Shown here in pieces: positions 6,831 through 9,449 of a stretch of DNA of 9,449 nucleotides (positions within the stretch are counted from its first letter, which is position 1; the number at the start of each line of letters is the position of its first letter). This stretch comes from Cytophagales bacterium UBA2561 (lineage in GTDB: Bacteria; Bacteroidota; Bacteroidia; Cytophagales; Thermoflexibacteraceae), in NCBI GenBank assembly GCA_002340355.1, contig DDLX01000021.1, forward strand, positions 1 to 9,449, in the 5' to 3' direction. The notes under the pieces are model-generated. The model had not been told where the DNA came from. It saw only the letters and a program-made list of their open reading frames with translations, and ran no database searches. The translations under genes and the position numbers were made by a program.

Positions 6831-7859
6831 TTATCCTTTAGGAAGCAAAAACTTAAAAGATGTACCACTACCAACTTTGCTTTTAACCAAAATTTCAGAA
6901 CCATGTTTTTCAATAATGTGCTTGACAATTGCCAAACCTAATCCTGTTCCACCTTGCTTTTTAGAACGACTTTTATCCACTCGATAAAACCGCTCAAAAA
7001 TACGTTTGATATGTTCAGGTGGAATTCCTGTGCCATTATCTACAACCGTAGTCTGAATCATATCTTGCTTGATCAAAAATTTGACATTAATAACACTGGA
7101 CTCAGGTGAATATTTTACAGCATTACCTATCAAATTAGTCATAACTTGGGCAATTCGCATTGCGTCCCCTTTTACAAAAACAGGTTCGTATTCAGTTGGT
7201 TCAATAGACAATTCAATTTCTTTTTCAAAGGCATTTTCTTCTAATTGATCAAATACTTCTTCTGTAACGGCTCGAATATCGAAGGTTTCTTTTTTCATGG
7301 AAATATGTCCCGATTCGATTTGAGAAAGGGTCAATAAATCTTGTACTAAAATATTTAAGCCATCCAAACTTTTTGCGGCTTTCCTCAAAAATTTATAGCG
7401 TACAGCTTCATCATCCATTGCACCGTCCAACAAAGTCAGGACAAAACCTTGTGCTGCAAAAAGTGGGGTTTTCAACTCGTGTGATACATCGGCAATGAAC
7501 TCACGGCGAAATATTTCGAGTTCCTTAAGTTCCTCAATTTCACGCTGTTTCTTATCGGCATAAGCCAAAATATCTTCATTAACACGGCGGAGAGGATTGG
7601 CGGAACGCTTGAGTTTGACAGGGACTTTGAAGGAATTTTTCTTGATGCGGTCAATATTTTTGTAAATATTATTAATCTCCCGAAAAATCAAGAATTGTAA
7701 CGAAATATAAATCAAAATAAAGGCAGACGCAAATGAAATAATTGCCGTTACACCCAAGGCTTTGAGTTCCACATTTGGCATCAGCGATAAAAAAGCTGTG
7801 GTAATGAGGGCAATCAAAACTGCCAGCAATATGCCTACTGCTTTTGAATTGAAAAACAT
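6831..7859 (-). CDS. PhoR-like membrane sensor histidine kinase
   Basis: The 342-residue protein has two N-terminal membrane helices (about 8-28 and 36-57) with almost no extracytoplasmic loop, then a charged linker of about 60 residues. The DHp domain follows, with the phospho-accepting H127 in FIADVSHELKTPL. The ATPase domain has the N box NLIGNAVKYS (N246), G1 box DNGTGIP (274-280), F box ERFYRVDKSRS and G2 box GGTGLGLA (303-310), so it should be active. The sequence is of the PhoR/VicK class (HisKA plus HATPase_c). There is no PAS or periplasmic sensor domain, so it may sense the membrane or a partner protein. No response regulator gene is adjacent, unlike the usual phoP-phoR pair. It follows lycB on the same strand after an 87-bp gap that holds its own promoter. 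A link to phosphate or envelope stress would be a guess. Confidence 0.95.
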   Translation of the reverse strand: MFFNSKAVGILLAVLIALITTAFLSLMPNVELKALGVTAIISFASAFILIYISLQFLIFREINNIYKNIDRIKKNSFKVPVKLKRSANPLRRVNEDILAYADKKQREIEELKELEIFRREFIADVSHELKTPLFAAQGFVLTLLDGAMDDEAVRYKFLRKAAKSLDGLNILVQDLLTLSQIESGHISMKKETFDIRAVTEEVFDQLEENAFEKEIELSIEPTEYEPVFVKGDAMRIAQVMTNLIGNAVKYSPESSVINVKFLIKQDMIQTTVVDNGTGIPPEHIKRIFERFYRVDKSRSKKQGGTGLGLAIVKHIIEKHGSEILVKSKVGSGTSFKFLLPKG

Positions 7860-7896
7860 CGTTTCGTAGAGTCAGTTTTCAGAGTTTGGACAATCC

Positions 7897-7928
7897 CAAA
7901 GATACGGAAATTTCAAGGTATTTTACAA
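7897..7928 (-). promoter_or_regulatory. Bacteroidota-type promoter of the histidine kinase gene
   Basis: On the - strand TATCTTTG (7904 to 7897) matches TAnnTTTG exactly. TTG (7928 to 7926) lies upstream across a 21-bp spacer, the same spacing as the gpmI promoter. Transcription would start near 7890, about 30 bases before the ATG, so the kinase can be expressed independently of lycB. Confidence 0.55.
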
Positions 7929-7946
7929 CCTCAAAAATAGCTTGTA

Positions 7947-9113
7947 TTATTTCTTTTGCAAACCATCCGACCCAAAAATATTTTCAAGGGAAGTAATAAA
8001 AGGCTCGGAAGGAACAGAATTCATAATTTTCAAATCTCGAATAAAAGAACTTCGTTCGTCTAAAAAATATAAAATTCGTTCAATCGGATTATTTTGGAAC
8101 ATTTGCATAAAAATATCTCGAATCAGTCCGCCATCTCGATGCATGATATTCAAAATCATGGAATCATAAGTACGATGACGAAAACGAGATTTTTGAGGAT
8201 AAAAAGGCGAATTATCTCGCATCAGTGACCGTACAATTTTTTCAGATTCCCGTTGAATTCGTAAAAATGTGTAACCTGTCGAAGCCTTACAAGCTCCGCC
8301 CCGTGTTCCAATATTCATTACTCGCCTTCCCTCTTGTTTCGGAAATCGAAAATCCGTCATTGGAATAATACCTTTTTCGGTTTCTAAAATTTGATAATTT
8401 TTAATTTTTAGAACTTTTCGAATATGCCCCTCAAGAGCGGAATCATATTCATTTGCCGTTAATAAGTTATCTGAAAAAATTGTATATTCTACTAAAGCCG
8501 TTTCATCATCAAGTGGAAGCGTATAAAAGAAACGAACTTCTCCATTTTGAGGAGTTCGAAAATCAAACATTGTAACTTTATGATAATCAAAGCATGGTAT
8601 GGGAGTTTTGATAAACCAGCCTTTGAAATGTTGAAATAAAAAATGATAATCAGGATGATGTGGAGTGAGTGATTCATTTGAAAATCGAGAATCAAAAATA
8701 TAATCTGCAGTATAAATTTTATCTTCAACTACAAGACTTGCTGACTTTTCATCACTTTGAACTTTTTCAATAAATCCATTTAAAAATTTAATATTCGAAT
8801 ATTTAGAAAGTTCTTTGTAAATAAATTGATAAAAATCAATACTCCGAATCATTTGATAATCCAAGTCCTCCAATGGACGAATAAAATGGCGTTCATCATC
8901 AATGATTTCAATTTTGCTCCATTCCCGAAGGACAATTTTATCAAAAATGGTAGGTTGATCAGTCCAAAAACACCATGTACGATCATTTCGATTTTTTTTT
9001 GCCTTGTCAATAATCAAGATACTTTTATCTTTCAAAGGGCTGGTTATCATATGATAAGCAAGGCTTAATCCTGCACATCCTCCGCCAGCAATAATATAAT
9101 CGAAATGTGCCAT
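7947..9113 (-). CDS. crtY: Lycopene beta-cyclase
   Basis: This 388-residue flavoprotein of the CrtY/LycB family closes the ends of lycopene into beta-ionone rings, giving beta-carotene. The N-terminal dinucleotide-binding fold is YIIAGGGCAGLSLAYH (6-21), the second conserved block is DRTWCFW (44-50), and the cyclase motif is FFYTLPLDDETALVEYTIF (195-213), with the acidic residues of the catalytic region. The C-terminal FAD-contact block is GTRGGACKASTGYTF (269-283), where the family usually has G-x-x-GG-x-x-x-x-STGY. The length is normal. The enzyme is a peripheral membrane protein acting on carotenoids in the inner membrane. No other carotenoid gene (crtB, crtI, crtZ) lies in the window, although the neighbouring gene upstream is broken and unidentified. 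The ATG at 9113 directly precedes the FAD motif. The product is probably beta-carotene or a derivative such as zeaxanthin. Confidence 0.96.
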   Translation of the reverse strand: MAHFDYIIAGGGCAGLSLAYHMITSPLKDKSILIIDKAKKNRNDRTWCFWTDQPTIFDKIVLREWSKIEIIDDERHFIRPLEDLDYQMIRSIDFYQFIYKELSKYSNIKFLNGFIEKVQSDEKSASLVVEDKIYTADYIFDSRFSNESLTPHHPDYHFLFQHFKGWFIKTPIPCFDYHKVTMFDFRTPQNGEVRFFYTLPLDDETALVEYTIFSDNLLTANEYDSALEGHIRKVLKIKNYQILETEKGIIPMTDFRFPKQEGRRVMNIGTRGGACKASTGYTFLRIQRESEKIVRSLMRDNSPFYPQKSRFRHRTYDSMILNIMHRDGGLIRDIFMQMFQNNPIERILYFLDERSSFIRDLKIMNSVPSEPFITSLENIFGSDGLQKK

Positions 9114-9195
9114 GAGGTCGTTTCGTTTCTTTAAACTAAAAATTTAATTTTAGAAGTCTTGTTTCAGTTTGTAAAGGTGCCTATTTTGAGTAGCA

Positions 9196-9219
9196 TTTTA
9201 GGGAAATCAAACCCCAAAA
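9196..9219. terminator. Weak hairpin after the broken gene
   Basis: TTTTAGGG (9196-9203) and CCCCAAAA (9212-9219) pair over 8 bp with one A-C or G-T position, depending on strand, around an 8-nt loop. On the - strand the hairpin lies about 15 bases past the stop of the gene remnant, between it and lycB. There is no T run. Confidence 0.3.
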
Positions 9220-9233
9220 AGGATATTTTTAAC

Positions 9234-9415
9234 TTATTCACTTCCTAAATCTTTGCTTCGTTTACCACCATTTTTCTCAAAAAGAGGACTCATATTTTTA
9301 TCTAATCTAGAAAAAGTTTGCTTTTGATAAATGTCCCAAGGAGTCGAACCTTCAGGATAAATCCAGTGTCCTTTATTGCCTTTTCAAAAACTAACTCGCT
9401 TTCTTTCAAGGTATC
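9234..9415 (-). pseudogene. C-terminal remnant of an unidentified gene, frameshifted and truncated
   Basis: On the - strand, 9383-9234 encodes 49 residues ending in a stop, including HWIYPEGSTPWDIYQKQ, FSRLDKNMSPLFEKN and the tail GGKRSKDLGSE. An upstream TGA (9384-9386) closes that frame, but the adjacent frame (9415-9371) reads DTLKESELVFEKAIK. One missing base in the A run at 9372-9374 would join them as ...EKAIKGHWIYPEG.... The composition looks like real protein, yet there is no start codon, and the open part begins 12 bases from the 22-bp inverted repeat at the edge. This fits the 3' end of a gene cut by an insertion. A sequencing error in the A run could explain the frameshift, but not the missing 5' part. 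I do not recognise the family. Confidence 0.5.
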
Positions 9416-9427
9416 CTATTTCAGTAC

Positions 9428-9449
9428 TGCTAATCTAAATATAGTTAAT
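9428..9449. repeat. Right copy of 22-bp inverted repeat bounding the window
   Basis: The sequence begins TGCTAATC and ends TATAGTTAAT, and is the exact reverse complement of 1-22. It abuts the broken gene at 9234-9415. The bases inside the two copies (AATATC after the left, AGTAC before the right) do not match as a target-site duplication, so the two copies are not the two sides of one insertion into a small circle. Confidence 0.8.

Noticed and set aside
7942..9068. Several 75-80-codon frames opposite or overlapping lycopene cyclase
   Set aside because: All lie within the complete lycB gene in other frames and have no independent start signals or features.
1..9449. Whole window as one composite transposon or genomic island
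   Set aside because: There is no transposase, integrase or cargo-type gene. The content is core metabolism with ordinary base composition, and the bases next to the repeats do not form a target-site duplication.

Overview
The window looks like chromosomal DNA of an AT-rich member of the Bacteroidota, possibly of the Cytophagales. The reasons are the low GC content, the lack of clear Shine-Dalgarno sequences, several matches to the Bacteroidota -7 promoter element (TAnnTTTG), and a bacterial lycopene beta-cyclase next to a PhoR-like sensor kinase. The genus is not resolved. No RNA gene, CRISPR array, transposase or phage gene was seen.

Layout. Positions 1-344 hold no convincing gene. A single-domain response regulator (345-764, +) faces an AlaA-type aminotransferase (836-2041, -), with a bidirectional hairpin terminator between them. 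The divergent gene gpmI (2262-3785, +) has a good promoter and ends in a long hairpin. Next come a doubtful small basic ORF (3878-4060, -), a GNAT acetyltransferase (4230-4763, -) and an orphan TRAP-transporter large permease (4928-6265, -). A small secreted basic protein (6475-6828, +) converges, with a 2-bp gap, on a PhoR-like histidine kinase (6831-7859, -). Upstream of the kinase, on the same strand, lies lycopene beta-cyclase (7947-9113, -). A broken gene remnant fills 9234-9415.

The genes do not form one pathway. They are single-gene or two-gene units for glycolysis (gpmI), alanine synthesis (alaA), carotenoid ring closure (lycB/crtY), transport, signalling and acetylation. Both signalling proteins lack a partner in the window.

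The most unusual feature is at the edges. The first 22 bases are the exact reverse complement of the last 22, and read outward each copy begins TG. With no transposase inside and housekeeping genes between, the simplest inference is that both ends run into copies of the same insertion sequence (TG...CA type ends). The broken gene next to the right copy fits disruption by such an insertion. I found no strong candidate for a new multi-gene system.
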